Notes: generated from the sequence alone by a model not told the origin. DNA of 64,000 nt from Legionella fairfieldensis ATCC 49588 (GCF_000621525.1 NZ_JHYC01000004.1:62001-126000); one strand, 5' to 3'; shown: positions 1 to 9,991, counted from the first letter of the stretch. Translations and numbers: made by a program.

Positions 1-1
1 C

Positions 2-1948
2 ATCAATCCATTGTCTGCAGCTATCGTGACAACGGATGTTCCTGCTATGGGAACCTGCGGAACGGTGAGCTCTCCTGTAACTCTTAATCCTGGTGATCCA
101 CCATGCACTATTTATGGTCAGTTAAGCAGTTTGCAAAATACAAATAATGCCACATTAACCGCGCAAGTGACTTGTGATCAAGCAACTGCCGCAATCCAAA
201 AATCATTTGCAATTCAAACTCAATCTGGCTGTACCTCTGCAAGTGTGAACGCCCTGTTACCTTTACCAACAAGCACATACTTGTATGCGGATAATATGGT
301 AAAATTTCAGATCACAAATACATGCGCTACTGATAATATCAGTTTAGGCACAGTAGCAATTACGGCAACAACAGGGAGTGCCACTATTACCGGTACAGTT
401 GCCCAACCCCCTGCAACGTATGATAATTGTTCAAATGAAACATTACTACCCGGTCAAAGTTGCACCATCACTGCATCGGTTATTCCTGCACCACCGATTA
501 ATGCAGCCGGTTTGACAGTGACTGCAAGCGTGCCAACAGGAGGCTCCTCTCCTGCAACAGGTAATACCACTGCAACCACTGTGAATTCTAATAATCAACC
601 GACTCATCACGTTGTATTTGTCAATCAATGTCCTTTTGACGTTTGGTATGGTGTGGCAAATGGTGGTAATAGTAGTTGTCCAGGACCAGCTTGTGAATCA
701 CAAGATCCTAATTTAACGACCTACCCAAGCGGTGCGCCTGCCAGCGCTTATTACCTTGCCGCACAAACTTCAAATGTCGCACCTTCTACCATTGATGTCT
801 CCATGACAAGCTATCAAAATGGCGCATTTTGGCCGAGAACGGGGTGTACTATGCAAAGTGGCCAATTTAATTGTGCAACTGGAACCTGTCAAACAATGGC
901 TAATAGCGCAACTTGTCTTTCACCGCCAGATGGAGGAAGTGGGCCAGTACAGCCTCAAAGTCCTTTCACCAAGTTTGAGGCAACTATTGTCAGTACACCT
1001 GGCGGAGACGGAGTCTATGATGTTTCAGTGATCAACGGGATGACTGTTCCTGTAGAAGTCAAAGCATTTGGACCAAGCACTGGTAATACACCAAGTACCG
1101 TGTATAACTGTTCTGGCGCAGGTGCTTTGCTTCAACCTGCATCCAATAATACGCTTGGAAATTGTTCTTGGGATTTAAATCCTGAATCGACTATCCCAAT
1201 TTCTTCAATTAATAGTGACTTTTACTGGGTAATCCCCGGAGCCGATGACGGGTGTACTGACGGGATCAATTGTGGCATGTCCTATAGCCAATTTCCTCAA
1301 TCCAATGGAAATTCACCGGGGCCGATTAATCGACGCCAAGGTGGTTTTCTGGGCTATAATCCCTTAGTTAATGATGCAGCCTACATTAACCTTGCTCAAT
1401 GGGGAAGTAGAAACTTATTTACACTCTATGGCATGGGGATTGAAATTGCAGGTCAAACCGGTGGAAATAATTATGGTACACAATTAGTAAGTGGGACCAA
1501 TATTGTTTTACCAGGGAACACCTATCCGGCATACAATGTGTTATTGTCTATCCCTGGTATAACTAACAATGGATCGCTCAATTCATGTTACCAAATTGGG
1601 AATTCCTTTTTTGCACACTGTGGAGGATGTGTCGATTGGAATATTACTTTACCTGCTGAACAATGTGGAAATGGTAGTCCAAATTATCAGCCTGATTGGA
1701 ATTTAGACTGGACAACTAATCAAATCGCAGCACCTATTGGTAACTATACGCCACTCCAAGCGATTCAATGGTTAAAACAGGCTTGCCCCACCGCTTATTC
1801 TTATCAATTTGATGATCCATCCTCATCTTTTCAATGCACTGAAGATAATGGCACTCCCTTGTTAACCAGTTACCAGGTCACATTTTGTCCAGGTGGTGTC
1901 ACGAGCTTACCCTCAGGGGCAACCGAAGGACGTAGTACCTCACCCTGA
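2..1948 (+). CDS. Secreted thaumatin-domain protein, 5' end missing
   Basis: The reading frame is open to the left edge, so the start and any signal peptide lie outside the window; 648 residues are visible. The first ~195 residues are Thr/Asn/Ala-rich, beta-type repeats with paired Cys and an LPGQSCTI motif common in exported repeat proteins. A thaumatin-like domain follows, from FVNQCPFDVWYGV (~residue 201) to the hallmark ending CPTAYSYQFDD...FQC...YQVTFCP near the C-terminus. Numerous cysteines fit a disulphide-rich exported protein. Thaumatin-like domains are mainly eukaryotic; Legionella is known to carry some (LegT). Enzymatic activity (glucanase-like or none) cannot be told from sequence. 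Confidence 0.8.
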   Translation: MNPLSAAIVTTDVPAMGTCGTVSSPVTLNPGDPPCTIYGQLSSLQNTNNATLTAQVTCDQATAAIQKSFAIQTQSGCTSASVNALLPLPTSTYLYADNMVKFQITNTCATDNISLGTVAITATTGSATITGTVAQPPATYDNCSNETLLPGQSCTITASVIPAPPINAAGLTVTASVPTGGSSPATGNTTATTVNSNNQPTHHVVFVNQCPFDVWYGVANGGNSSCPGPACESQDPNLTTYPSGAPASAYYLAAQTSNVAPSTIDVSMTSYQNGAFWPRTGCTMQSGQFNCATGTCQTMANSATCLSPPDGGSGPVQPQSPFTKFEATIVSTPGGDGVYDVSVINGMTVPVEVKAFGPSTGNTPSTVYNCSGAGALLQPASNNTLGNCSWDLNPESTIPISSINSDFYWVIPGADDGCTDGINCGMSYSQFPQSNGNSPGPINRRQGGFLGYNPLVNDAAYINLAQWGSRNLFTLYGMGIEIAGQTGGNNYGTQLVSGTNIVLPGNTYPAYNVLLSIPGITNNGSLNSCYQIGNSFFAHCGGCVDWNITLPAEQCGNGSPNYQPDWNLDWTTNQIAAPIGNYTPLQAIQWLKQACPTAYSYQFDDPSSSFQCTEDNGTPLLTSYQVTFCPGGVTSLPSGATEGRSTSP

Positions 1949-1971
1949 TTAAAAAGGAATGATTACAAGAA

Positions 1972-1998
1972 GTGAATAGTATAATAGTGACTATTCAC
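1972..1998. repeat. Inverted repeat after thaumatin gene
   Basis: Perfect 9-base arms GTGAATAGT / ACTATTCAC with a 9-base loop, 24 bases after the stop codon. There is no T-run after the stem, so it is at best a weak terminator or an mRNA 3'-end stabiliser. Confidence 0.4.
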
Positions 1999-2198
1999 CA
2001 TTATGAGGCTAAAGTTTTTAAAAAAGTCTTATAGAAAAAGTGGGTATAAAATTCATAGAGTATTCAAAATTACTCCACTTTTCGCGATAGCAACATGCGT
2101 AGAAGAAAAGTGACTTAAATAATGCAGAATTTTTTATCTTGAGAAAATAGTTATCCCCCAGTAGTATTGGCAAATCATTTTTAGAAAAAGAGGGCATT

Positions 2199-3071
2199 AT
2201 GTTTCGAGGGAGTATCGTCGCTTTAGTAACACCGATGCTTGATGATAAAGTGGATGTGTCTCGTTTACAGGAGCTGGTTGAATTTCATATCGCAGCAGGA
2301 ACACATGCGCTTGTTGCAGCGGGAACAACGGGTGAAGCGGGAACATTATCCCATCAGGAAAAAATACTGGTCATAAAAACCGTAATAGAACAGGCTCGTG
2401 AACGAATTCCAGTTATTGCAGGTACGGCAGCAAATGCTACCCGAGAATGTATTGCCTTAACTCAAGAAGCCATGGAGTGCGGTGCCCATGCTGCATTAAT
2501 TATGACGCCGGCTTATATTAAGCCTACGCAGGAAGGACTTTATCAGCATTATAGTCACATTGCCAATTCAGTACCGATACCTGTTATACTCTACAATGTT
2601 CCAAGTCGTACGGCCTGTGATTTGTTACCTGAAACGGTAGTAAGACTTGCCAAAATATCCAATATTGTGGGAATAAAGGACGCTACGGGACAGATGACAC
2701 GTTTGCAGCAACTAATGCGCGGTTGTGAAAACAGTCTGGATGTATTTAGCGGTGATGATTTAACTGCAGCGCAATGGATGTTGGCAGGGGCGAAAGGTGT
2801 GATCTCGGTAACAGCCAACGTAGCACCCCGGCAAATGGCCAAATTGTGCGATGCGGCTTTGGATGACGACCACGCGGCTTGTTTGCGAATTAATGAACAG
2901 TTAATGCCGTTGCATCAATTATTGTTTATCGAACCCAATCCCGTTCCTGCAAAATGGGCTTTAAGCAGAATGGGTTTGATGAGTGGAGAGCTGCGTTTGC
3001 CTTTGACAAGGTTATCAAAAGAACATCATCCTGCGTTAGAACAGACGCTTCGCTCACTACAGCTTATTTAA
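2199..3071 (+). CDS. dapA: 4-hydroxy-tetrahydrodipicolinate synthase
   Basis: Condenses pyruvate with aspartate semialdehyde, the first committed step of lysine and diaminopimelate (peptidoglycan) synthesis, in the cytoplasm. The 290-residue length fits the family. The Schiff-base lysine is K160 (GIKDAT) and the proton-relay tyrosine Y132 (LYNVPSRT); the N-terminal GTTGE pyruvate-binding loop is present. An AGAAAAAGAGGG-type ribosome site precedes the ATG. It is followed after 13 bases by a small lipoprotein gene, an arrangement that recalls dapA-bamC of enterobacteria. Confidence 0.97.
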   Translation: MFRGSIVALVTPMLDDKVDVSRLQELVEFHIAAGTHALVAAGTTGEAGTLSHQEKILVIKTVIEQARERIPVIAGTAANATRECIALTQEAMECGAHAALIMTPAYIKPTQEGLYQHYSHIANSVPIPVILYNVPSRTACDLLPETVVRLAKISNIVGIKDATGQMTRLQQLMRGCENSLDVFSGDDLTAAQWMLAGAKGVISVTANVAPRQMAKLCDAALDDDHAACLRINEQLMPLHQLLFIEPNPVPAKWALSRMGLMSGELRLPLTRLSKEHHPALEQTLRSLQLI

Positions 3072-3084
3072 ATGAGGAATCGTT

Positions 3085-3321
3085 GTGAAAAAAAAGGTAT
3101 CCTTTCTTGTAGTCACCCTGTGTTTAACGTCTTGTTCTCAGTATATCAGCAATGGGGAAAGGCGATATTTGCAAAGTAAAAATGGCGTTAATATTATAGT
3201 ACCACCGCCTTTAACTGATACTAATATCAGTCATTTTTATGATCTGCCACCACAAAATCAAAATGCGCTGATAAGTATTGTACCGCCGGCAGATCAGGCT
3301 TTAAAAGCAAAAGCTGACTAA
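3085..3321 (+). CDS. Short BamC-like lipoprotein
   Basis: Starts at GTG. A lipoprotein signal peptide with lipobox LTSC gives a mature N-terminal Cys at residue 16; the remainder is only ~62 residues, Pro-rich and apparently unstructured (VPPPL, FYDLPPQNQ). Position directly after dapA and the general pattern (YL..., short hydrophobic Pro patches) resemble the unstructured N-terminal arm of BamC, the part that contacts BamD in the beta-barrel assembly machine. The two globular helix-grip domains of enterobacterial BamC (~340 residues) are absent. Similarity is weak and the assignment rests mainly on synteny, so an unrelated small lipoprotein is possible. Confidence 0.55.
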   Translation: MKKKVSFLVVTLCLTSCSQYISNGERRYLQSKNGVNIIVPPPLTDTNISHFYDLPPQNQNALISIVPPADQALKAKAD

Positions 3322-3337
3322 TACGAAAGGTTGGAGA

Positions 3338-4627
3338 ATGTCGACAGAATCAAACGAGTTGAGAGTCATTCAGGAATTGTCCCGGCGTATTGTAGAGGCG
3401 CAAAGCAAGATACGCATTCTGGATAGTATTAAATGGGATGATTCCATCAAGCAGGATTTTTTTCGCCATCAAGGGCAGCGTATGCCTGCTGTGGACAAAA
3501 CGTATTACGACAATAAACCATTACCTTTCGATGCAGTAACCAAGCAGGAAGAGTTTCGTTTAATTTTACGGGATGCCCATAATGAATTGGGACAGTATTC
3601 GGCAATTACGCGACTGATTAAGCGTCAATGTGAAGAGTATTCACGTGCAGCACAAATGTTAGCGGCTCGTGGAACACCTGCTTTTAGCGATCTGGCTAAA
3701 GAATTATATGGTAGTCCTGATGATGCATTTTATTCTGGTGGTCCTCGTTTGTCGGAGTTAGGGACGCTTCTTTTTGATGTGCTGACTGCTTTGGATGTGC
3801 AACTTCAATCGGATGCAGATATCAAGCGCTATACGCCTGCCCAGGCGCAACACCTGTTACAGGAGCGTTTAAGTCATTTTTTTGATAAACATCCTGGTAA
3901 AATTACTGTGATGGTTAGTGACGATATGGTAGCCGATGCAGCAGCCGGTGCCGATAATATCAAATTGAGCCAGCAAGCGAGATTTAGTGATCGCGATCTT
4001 CGATATTTGGAAGTTCATGAAGGATGGGTTCATGTAGGCACGACGTTGAATGGTGCTACACAACCCTATTGTTTCTTTTTATCAAAAGGTTCTCCCTCCA
4101 GCAGTGTGATTCAGGAGGGTTTGGCAGTCATAACAGAGATAGTAACGCTGTCCTCCTATCCGGGTCGAGTGAGACGAATAACCAATCGTGTCATTGCTCT
4201 TGATATGGTAAGGCAGGGTGCCAATTTTATTGATGTTTATCGCTATTTTATCGAGTGCGGCTTGAGCGAAGAAGACAGTTACAACCATACTGTTCGTATT
4301 TTTCGGGGGAGTACGCCGGAGGGTGGGCCATTTACCAAAGATTTATCTTATGCAAAAGGATTTTTATTGATATATAATTTCATGCGTTTTGCAATTAGTC
4401 AGCATCGTATTGATGCCATTCCCTTGCTATTTACCGGCAAATTAGTCCTTGATGATCTACCCTTGTTAACCGAATTGCGTGATCGTGAATTACTTATATC
4501 CCCTGTTTATTTACCGCTGCCATTTCGTGATCTTGCTGCTCTTGGTGCGTGGATGAGTTTTTCTCTTTTTTTGAATAAATTCAGTTTAAATGAGATTCAG
4601 AAGAGCTTTCGTTTTCTTTTAGTCTAA
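3338..4627 (+). CDS. DUF1704 / QEGLA-motif putative metallopeptidase
   Basis: 429 residues matching the family annotated as flavohemoglobin expression-modulating QEGLA motif protein. The active-site candidates are visible: HEGWVH at 227-232 (HExxxH) and QEGLA with E260. Human MATCAP, a tubulin tyrosine carboxypeptidase, belongs to the same DUF1704 family and uses an HExxxH motif plus a downstream Glu, so the motifs here suggest a working zinc peptidase fold. There is no signal peptide. It lies 16 bases after the lipoprotein gene, probably co-transcribed with dapA. Its substrate in bacteria is not established. Confidence 0.8.
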   Translation: MSTESNELRVIQELSRRIVEAQSKIRILDSIKWDDSIKQDFFRHQGQRMPAVDKTYYDNKPLPFDAVTKQEEFRLILRDAHNELGQYSAITRLIKRQCEEYSRAAQMLAARGTPAFSDLAKELYGSPDDAFYSGGPRLSELGTLLFDVLTALDVQLQSDADIKRYTPAQAQHLLQERLSHFFDKHPGKITVMVSDDMVADAAAGADNIKLSQQARFSDRDLRYLEVHEGWVHVGTTLNGATQPYCFFLSKGSPSSSVIQEGLAVITEIVTLSSYPGRVRRITNRVIALDMVRQGANFIDVYRYFIECGLSEEDSYNHTVRIFRGSTPEGGPFTKDLSYAKGFLLIYNFMRFAISQHRIDAIPLLFTGKLVLDDLPLLTELRDRELLISPVYLPLPFRDLAALGAWMSFSLFLNKFSLNEIQKSFRFLLV

Positions 4628-4661
4628 GATAAATAAAAAGGGGTGCTGTCAAGGAGATATC

Positions 4662-5597
4662 ATGGGACTTTTGATAGAGGGTCAATGGCACGATAACTGG
4701 TATGACACCAGTAAAACAAAAGGTACCTTTAAAAGAGAATCTGCTCAATTCAGAGAAGCTATTTTACCCGATAAAAAGGCCAGATTTCCGGCGGAAAAAG
4801 ATCGTTATCATTTGTATGTTTCATTGGCTTGTCCCTGGGCGCATCGCACCCTTATTTTTAGAACATTAAAGCAGCTGGAACCTTATATCAGTCTTTCCAT
4901 TGTTCATCCTCATATGTTGGAAAATGGCTGGGAATTCAAGGCTGAACGAGGTGCAACAGGGGATAACCTGTATGGATTGCGTTATCTTTACGAGCTTTAT
5001 TGCAAGGCTAATCGGCATTATACGGGACGAGTTACGGTGCCGGTATTGTGGGATAAAAAAGAACAAACTATCATCTCTAATGAATCAGCAGAAATTATTC
5101 GTCAATTTAATCAGGCATTCAATCATTTAACCGGCGATAAACAGGATTTTTATCCACAAGCGTTTGCCGGGGAAATTGATGCAATGAATGATAAAATTTA
5201 CAATGCGGTTAATAACGGGGTATATAAATGTGGTTTTGCGACCACTCAGGAAGCCTACGAAAAAGCGTATTATGAGCTTTTTACGGTGCTGGACGAATTG
5301 GAAAAACATTTAAGCAAACATGATTATTTAGTCGCTGGACGAATCACTGAAGCGGATTGGCGTTTTTTTACAACGTTAATTCGCTTTGATGCGGTTTATT
5401 TTAGTCATTTCAAGGCTAATCAACAACGAATCAGCGATTATCCTGCTTTACAAGCCTATTTGCTGAAGCTTTATCATCATCCCGGTGTTCGTGAAACTGT
5501 GGATTTCTGGCACATCAAGCAACATTATTATTTTAGTCATAAAACAATCAACCCTACGCAGATTGTCCCTGTGGGTCCAAAATTACCTATCAATTAA
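4662..5597 (+). CDS. yqjG: Glutathionyl-hydroquinone reductase (Xi-class GST)
   Basis: Reduces glutathionyl-hydroquinones to hydroquinones with release of oxidised glutathione. The thioredoxin-fold N-terminal domain carries the Xi-class signature ACPWAH with catalytic Cys57; the C-terminal helical domain includes the typical GGEIDAMND-like segment (here AGEIDAMNDKIYNAVNNGVYK) and the VAGRITEADWRFF helix. The 311-residue length fits the family. AAGGAG lies 8 bases before the ATG. It acts in the cytoplasm. Confidence 0.93.
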   Translation: MGLLIEGQWHDNWYDTSKTKGTFKRESAQFREAILPDKKARFPAEKDRYHLYVSLACPWAHRTLIFRTLKQLEPYISLSIVHPHMLENGWEFKAERGATGDNLYGLRYLYELYCKANRHYTGRVTVPVLWDKKEQTIISNESAEIIRQFNQAFNHLTGDKQDFYPQAFAGEIDAMNDKIYNAVNNGVYKCGFATTQEAYEKAYYELFTVLDELEKHLSKHDYLVAGRITEADWRFFTTLIRFDAVYFSHFKANQQRISDYPALQAYLLKLYHHPGVRETVDFWHIKQHYYFSHKTINPTQIVPVGPKLPIN

Positions 5598-5683
5598 TTT
5601 TAAATACAGTTTGTTTAAATATTGACTTAAAAGCGGATTTGATTAATAATTTACCTATCAAAACTAATTAAAATGGTTCATTT

Positions 5684-6721
5684 ATGAATGAGGGTCTGCT
5701 GAAAGCGGCAATTAGTGCAATAGAAAATAAAGATTATGAAGCTCTTTACCAGGTATTGAGTGAAGAAGATCTGGATATTAACAGTTTCGTACCTGGCAAG
5801 ATCCCGACTTTGTTATTTTACGCTATTGAGAAGGAAGATAGTAAATTAGTGGAAGTGTTTTTAGAGATGGGAGCAAATCCTAATATTCAGTTCCATTGGT
5901 TTTTCAAAGAGAATGATGAGGCACGTAAGACTTCTCCTTTAATGTTAGCTGTGGAAAAACAGAATATTGATATTGTAAAGATTCTTCTAAGCGATCCACG
6001 CACTAGAGATTTTACTTCGAAAAGAGGGCCCTTGAGTATAGCAGCTAATTTGGGTAATAAAGAAATTGTCGAAGTACTGCTAGAAAATGGATCTAATTTA
6101 GGTTACCGCCGAGCAGGATCCAGGAAAAAACTCTCAGAAATAGCGATGGAAAATGGTCATAAAGAATTAGGGGCTTTGTTAAGGACCCATGAAGTGTTAT
6201 CTTTAAAAAGTCAATTAATCAATAAAATGAATAGAGATACTGTAGATAAAAAGTTTCTATCAGATTTTTTCACTCCCGAACGAGAAAAAGAGATATCTCA
6301 TTTAAATCAAGATATTATTGACTTATTAGAGCAAAAGAAAAATAGAGAAGCTATCAGGCATGATGAGGATGGAGCTTTGATGGTTAAAGCCATCAAGAAT
6401 GGTGACTCATCGGCGCTCGTGAAGTTGTTTAATGACGGGGCTGTTTATACGGATAAGGTGGGTGATTTTGAAATGTCCGGTTTTTTTATGGCTGCTATAG
6501 AGGGCAACTTTGAGATAGTGAAGATGCTCGCAGAAGAGGGGGCCTCTTTAACGGTGACGGATAAAGTTGGTCTTACTGCGGCCCAAACAGCGAGGAAGAA
6601 TGGGCATGAAGAGATTGCTTCCTGGCTGGATGAGTTAAAGATCAAGCAAACCGCTATATTTAAATCGCATTTGGAGGAGTTACAGGCGGATGCTCATGTA
6701 AATTCTAAACATTTCAGATAA
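5684..6721 (+). CDS. Ankyrin-repeat protein, effector candidate
   Basis: 345 residues with two ankyrin blocks. The N-terminal block (~residues 38-170) has about four repeats, e.g. TSPLMLAVEKQNIDIVKILL and LSIAANLGNKEIVEVLLENG. The C-terminal block (~225-320) has about three, ending in GLTAAQTARKNGHEEIASWL. A Lys/Glu-rich linker separates them. No enzyme domain, signal peptide or membrane segment is visible. Ankyrin proteins of this type are frequent Dot/Icm secretion substrates in Legionella; secretion here is an inference. It is flanked by housekeeping genes on the same strand but has its own leader. Confidence 0.8.
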   Translation: MNEGLLKAAISAIENKDYEALYQVLSEEDLDINSFVPGKIPTLLFYAIEKEDSKLVEVFLEMGANPNIQFHWFFKENDEARKTSPLMLAVEKQNIDIVKILLSDPRTRDFTSKRGPLSIAANLGNKEIVEVLLENGSNLGYRRAGSRKKLSEIAMENGHKELGALLRTHEVLSLKSQLINKMNRDTVDKKFLSDFFTPEREKEISHLNQDIIDLLEQKKNREAIRHDEDGALMVKAIKNGDSSALVKLFNDGAVYTDKVGDFEMSGFFMAAIEGNFEIVKMLAEEGASLTVTDKVGLTAAQTARKNGHEEIASWLDELKIKQTAIFKSHLEELQADAHVNSKHFR

Positions 6722-6869
6722 TAGCCTTATGGATTCATCAATTATTTCTCAAAAATAACATTAATTTGATCGAATATTTTTATAAATTCGCATCAACACC
6801 AGGAAGTCTGGTAAAATCGGCCCTGTTTATGCTTTAATAGTGTTATTTTTAAGGCTCAGGGTTTTTATT

Positions 6870-7205
6870 ATGACCTTTGTTATTACTGAAAGCTGTATTA
6901 AATGCAAATACACAGATTGTGTGGAAGTGTGTCCTGTTGATTGTTTTTATGAAGGTCCTAACTTTCTGGTTATTCATCCTGATGAATGCATTGATTGTGC
7001 GTTATGTGAGCCAGAGTGCCCTGTGCAGGCGATTGTTTCTGAGGACGATTTAACGCCTGACCAACAACAGTTTCGCGAACTTAATGAAGAACTTGCCAAA
7101 GTCTGGCCCAATATCACCTCTAAAAAAGAAGCGCCCGAGGATGCGAAAGAATGGGAAGGCGTTAAAGATAAACTCGGCTATTTGCAAAAAGAGTGGGAGA
7201 AGTAA
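6870..7205 (+). CDS. fdxA: Seven-iron ferredoxin
   Basis: Small electron carrier with one [3Fe-4S] and one [4Fe-4S] cluster. The pattern [17 protein letters not shown] at the N-terminus and [12 protein letters not shown] at ~40-51 is that of Azotobacter-type FdxA (111 residues). The ATG at 6870 is chosen because the family begins MTFVIT; an in-frame GTG at 6840 would add ten atypical residues. It ends exactly where the next gene's GTG starts. Confidence 0.95.
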   Translation: MTFVITESCIKCKYTDCVEVCPVDCFYEGPNFLVIHPDECIDCALCEPECPVQAIVSEDDLTPDQQQFRELNEELAKVWPNITSKKEAPEDAKEWEGVKDKLGYLQKEWEK

Positions 7206-9164
7206 GTGGAGGTTGTTGATGATGTGGTCGCGCATTGTCAACGGGTATTAAGTGAGAAAGGCAGACTTACTACAGCGCTTCCTGGTTTTGTGGCTCGTAA
7301 GGCGCAAATTGAATTAGCCTCAGCTATCGCTCAGACTATTGCTGATCGCGCCATGCTGGTGGCGGAAGCCGGAACGGGTACGGGAAAAACGTTCGCTTAT
7401 TTGATACCCTGTCTTCTCAGTCGTAAAAAAGCCTTGATTTCTACGGCAACCAAGACATTACAGGATCAATTATTTCATAAAGATTTACCCATGCTTGTTC
7501 GTGCGATGGGTTTATCCTTACGGGTACAAAATCTTAAAGGCCGATCGAATTATCTTTGTCGCTATCGCATTGCTTTGCATGCAGAGGAAGGTCATTTTTC
7601 CAGCCCACAATCGGCGCACGAGGTGTTGCACATACGTGAAAAACTGGCACAACTTACCGAAGGGGAGCGCTCTGAATTACCGGAAATTAGTGAGGACTCA
7701 CCGGTTTGGCCTTATGTGACTTCGATGACTGACAATTGTTTGGGTAGTGAATGTGAACATTACCAGAATTGTTTTTTGGTTAAAGCGCGAAAACGGGCAT
7801 TGGATGCGGACGTTGTAGTCATTAATCACCATTTGTTTTTTGCTGATTCACGATTAAAAGAAGACGGATTTGGTGAATTACTGCCCGGCGTCGATGTTGT
7901 TATTTTTGATGAAGCGCATCAACTTGCAGAAATTGCTGCTAATTTTAACGGTGAACGATTAAGTACACGCCAACTTCGGGATTTAGTGAACGATTTATTG
8001 CGTGAATGGCCTGTTCTTGATTTGGCTAACCGGCCTTTAAAACAATTAAGTCATCAAACTGATCAGATTATTTCCCAATTGATACTGGCGTTGCCTTTGC
8101 GTGAAGAACGTGTTGCCTGGCAGGAACTTCAACGTAATACCTCTTTTATTGAGACATGGGAGTCTTTGGCAGCCTTAGTTGACGATTTTTTGAAATGCAT
8201 CAATGAAGCAGGTATTGTCGATCATCCGGGTTTAACCCGCTGTATGAAACGGTTAGAGGCGTTCAGGGAAGGTTTATCCCATTTTACTCAAACCGATAAG
8301 GCTTATATCCGTTGGTTAGAACGTTTTAAACACAGCCTGACTTTTCATGCCACGCCGTTTGATATCGCTGATTTATTCAGCGGACTTTTAACACGACAGC
8401 AATGTGCTTTTATTTTTACTTCAGCGACCCTGACTATGGCTGATTCTTTTGATTGTTTTACCAAACCGCTGGGTTTAACCACCGCTAAAACCTTGACGTT
8501 GCCAAGCCCTTTTGATTATCAGCAGCAAGCGTTATTATACTTACCCCGCAATATACCTGATCCGAAAGATGCCCGCTATTATGATTCGTTGTTAGAAAAA
8601 GCATTGCCATTAATAAACGCTTGTGGTGGACGCTGCTTTTTTCTATTTACCAGTCATAGAGCTTTAAAACAGGTTGCTCAACGACTAAACAATACTTTAA
8701 ACTACCCGCTATTAATTCAGGGTGATGAAGCAAAACCCATTTTATTAGCGCGTTTTCGCCAGTTAGGTAACGCAGTTTTATTAGGAACGGCAACATTTTG
8801 GGAAGGGGTTGATGTGAAAGGCGAGGCTTTATCGTGCGTAATCATTGATAAGTTACCTTTTGCCAATCCTTTTGATCCGGTAATGCGGGGGAAAATGGAT
8901 TATCTTAAATCAAAGGGTTTATCAGGCTTTGATGAATTGTCTTTACCGAATGCCATTTTAGCGTTGAAGCAGGGGGTTGGTCGGTTGATTCGTGATAGTA
9001 ATGATCGGGGCGTATTAATGATAGCTGATCCCCGTTTGACTGCCAGAGACTATGGTCGTCTTGTTTTTGCCAGTCTCCCTTCACTGCGTAAAACCCGGAA
9101 TGAGCAAACGGTATTAACTTTTATTGAGGAATTGGCTTTAGAAAATGAACCTGTTAGCAATTGA
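7206..9164 (+). CDS. yoaA: Fe-S ATP-dependent DNA helicase, YoaA/DinG family
   Basis: Superfamily 2, XPD-like 5'-3' DNA helicase involved in replication repair. Walker A EAGTGTGKT is at 54-62 and the DEAH box at 235-238. Four cysteines that would hold the [4Fe-4S] cluster are C118, C178, C183 and C189. The C-terminal helicase motifs include ATFWEGVDVKG and QGVGRLIR. The GTG start follows the ferredoxin stop with no gap. Its 3' end overlaps tsaB by 20 bases; yoaA and tsaB (yeaZ) are also neighbours in E. coli. The 652-residue length is normal. Confidence 0.93.
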   Translation: MEVVDDVVAHCQRVLSEKGRLTTALPGFVARKAQIELASAIAQTIADRAMLVAEAGTGTGKTFAYLIPCLLSRKKALISTATKTLQDQLFHKDLPMLVRAMGLSLRVQNLKGRSNYLCRYRIALHAEEGHFSSPQSAHEVLHIREKLAQLTEGERSELPEISEDSPVWPYVTSMTDNCLGSECEHYQNCFLVKARKRALDADVVVINHHLFFADSRLKEDGFGELLPGVDVVIFDEAHQLAEIAANFNGERLSTRQLRDLVNDLLREWPVLDLANRPLKQLSHQTDQIISQLILALPLREERVAWQELQRNTSFIETWESLAALVDDFLKCINEAGIVDHPGLTRCMKRLEAFREGLSHFTQTDKAYIRWLERFKHSLTFHATPFDIADLFSGLLTRQQCAFIFTSATLTMADSFDCFTKPLGLTTAKTLTLPSPFDYQQQALLYLPRNIPDPKDARYYDSLLEKALPLINACGGRCFFLFTSHRALKQVAQRLNNTLNYPLLIQGDEAKPILLARFRQLGNAVLLGTATFWEGVDVKGEALSCVIIDKLPFANPFDPVMRGKMDYLKSKGLSGFDELSLPNAILALKQGVGRLIRDSNDRGVLMIADPRLTARDYGRLVFASLPSLRKTRNEQTVLTFIEELALENEPVSN

Positions 9165-9819
9165 TACATCGACAGAATGCGCTTCTGTTGCTTTGGCCAG
9201 CCACGAAAGCCTGTTCAGCAAAGAACAGGAGGGGCCGCGGCAACATGCCCAATTTATTCTCCCCATGATTGAATCGTTGCTGGCGGAAGCTGAATTAAGT
9301 ATGAATCAGCTTGATGCGATTGTGTATGGTCGTGGGCCTGGCAGTTTTACTGGTCTGCGTATTGCTTGCAGCGTTGCAAAAGGTCTGGCTTATGCCCATG
9401 ATTTACCTTTATTTCCGGTGAGCAGTCTCGCCGCGATTGCTCATGAAGTACTCTATACTGATAAGACTCTCAAAAATGTCTCGGTATTAGCCTTGATTGA
9501 CGCTCGTATGAACCAATTATATTGGGCATGTTTTGATAGGCAGCTTAATGAAGAGGTGAAAGAGCAAGTCTCTGATGTAACCGATATTCTGCCGGAAGGC
9601 AAACAACCGCTCGTTGTAGCGGGTGTCGGGTATGAATCTTATTTGCCAGGATTGTCTTCTGCGGTTCATTCCCGCATGATCAATCATTTTACTATTTACC
9701 CCAGGGCGCAGGCGATGCTTCGTCTTGTTCTGGCAAATAAAATAAAACCGGTCAGTGCTATTGATGCATCACCTGTTTATATTCGTAATCAAATCACCCA
9801 AGGAGAACCTCGTGGATAA
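9145..9819 (+). CDS. tsaB: tRNA threonylcarbamoyladenosine complex subunit TsaB
   Basis: Non-catalytic partner that dimerises with TsaD in the TsaBDE complex making t6A37 on ANN-decoding tRNAs. The N-terminus [17 protein letters not shown] and the block [13 protein letters not shown] are family signatures of the ASKHA fold. The 224-residue length is typical. It starts inside the end of yoaA and overlaps the next GTG-initiated gene by 8 bases, pointing to translational coupling. Essential in most bacteria. Confidence 0.94.
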   Translation: MNLLAIDTSTECASVALASHESLFSKEQEGPRQHAQFILPMIESLLAEAELSMNQLDAIVYGRGPGSFTGLRIACSVAKGLAYAHDLPLFPVSSLAAIAHEVLYTDKTLKNVSVLALIDARMNQLYWACFDRQLNEEVKEQVSDVTDILPEGKQPLVVAGVGYESYLPGLSSAVHSRMINHFTIYPRAQAMLRLVLANKIKPVSAIDASPVYIRNQITQGEPRG

Positions 9820-9991
9820 GCGTTTGCTGGAAATCCTCGTTTGCCCGCTTTGTAAAGGTAAACTGCTTCTTAAAAATAATGAGTTAATTTGTCGCTTTGA
9901 TCGTTTAGCCTATCCCATCCGCGATGAGATACCCGTTATGCTGGAACAGGAAGCAAGGTTAATTCCTCTGGAGGAAAAAGAGCAATTATGA
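9812..9991 (+). CDS. Trm112-like zinc-ribbon protein (YcaR family)
   Basis: 59 residues beginning [18 protein letters not shown], the standard start of the Trm112/YcaR family; a GTG at 9812 with AAGGAGAACC before it is preferred over a 19-residue in-frame extension. CPLC and a single later Cys (LICRFD) are the remains of the zinc site. The segment [14 protein letters not shown] is conserved in the family. In gamma-proteobacteria it sits beside kdsB, as here, and its last bases overlap the kdsB ATG. Its exact role (chaperone-like partner of methyltransferases in other organisms) is not settled for this branch. Confidence 0.88.
   Translation: MDKRLLEILVCPLCKGKLLLKNNELICRFDRLAYPIRDEIPVMLEQEARLIPLEEKEQL

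Noticed and set aside
6840..6869. In-frame GTG start for the ferredoxin
   Set aside because: It adds ten residues not seen in the family; the ATG at 6870 begins the standard MTFVIT.
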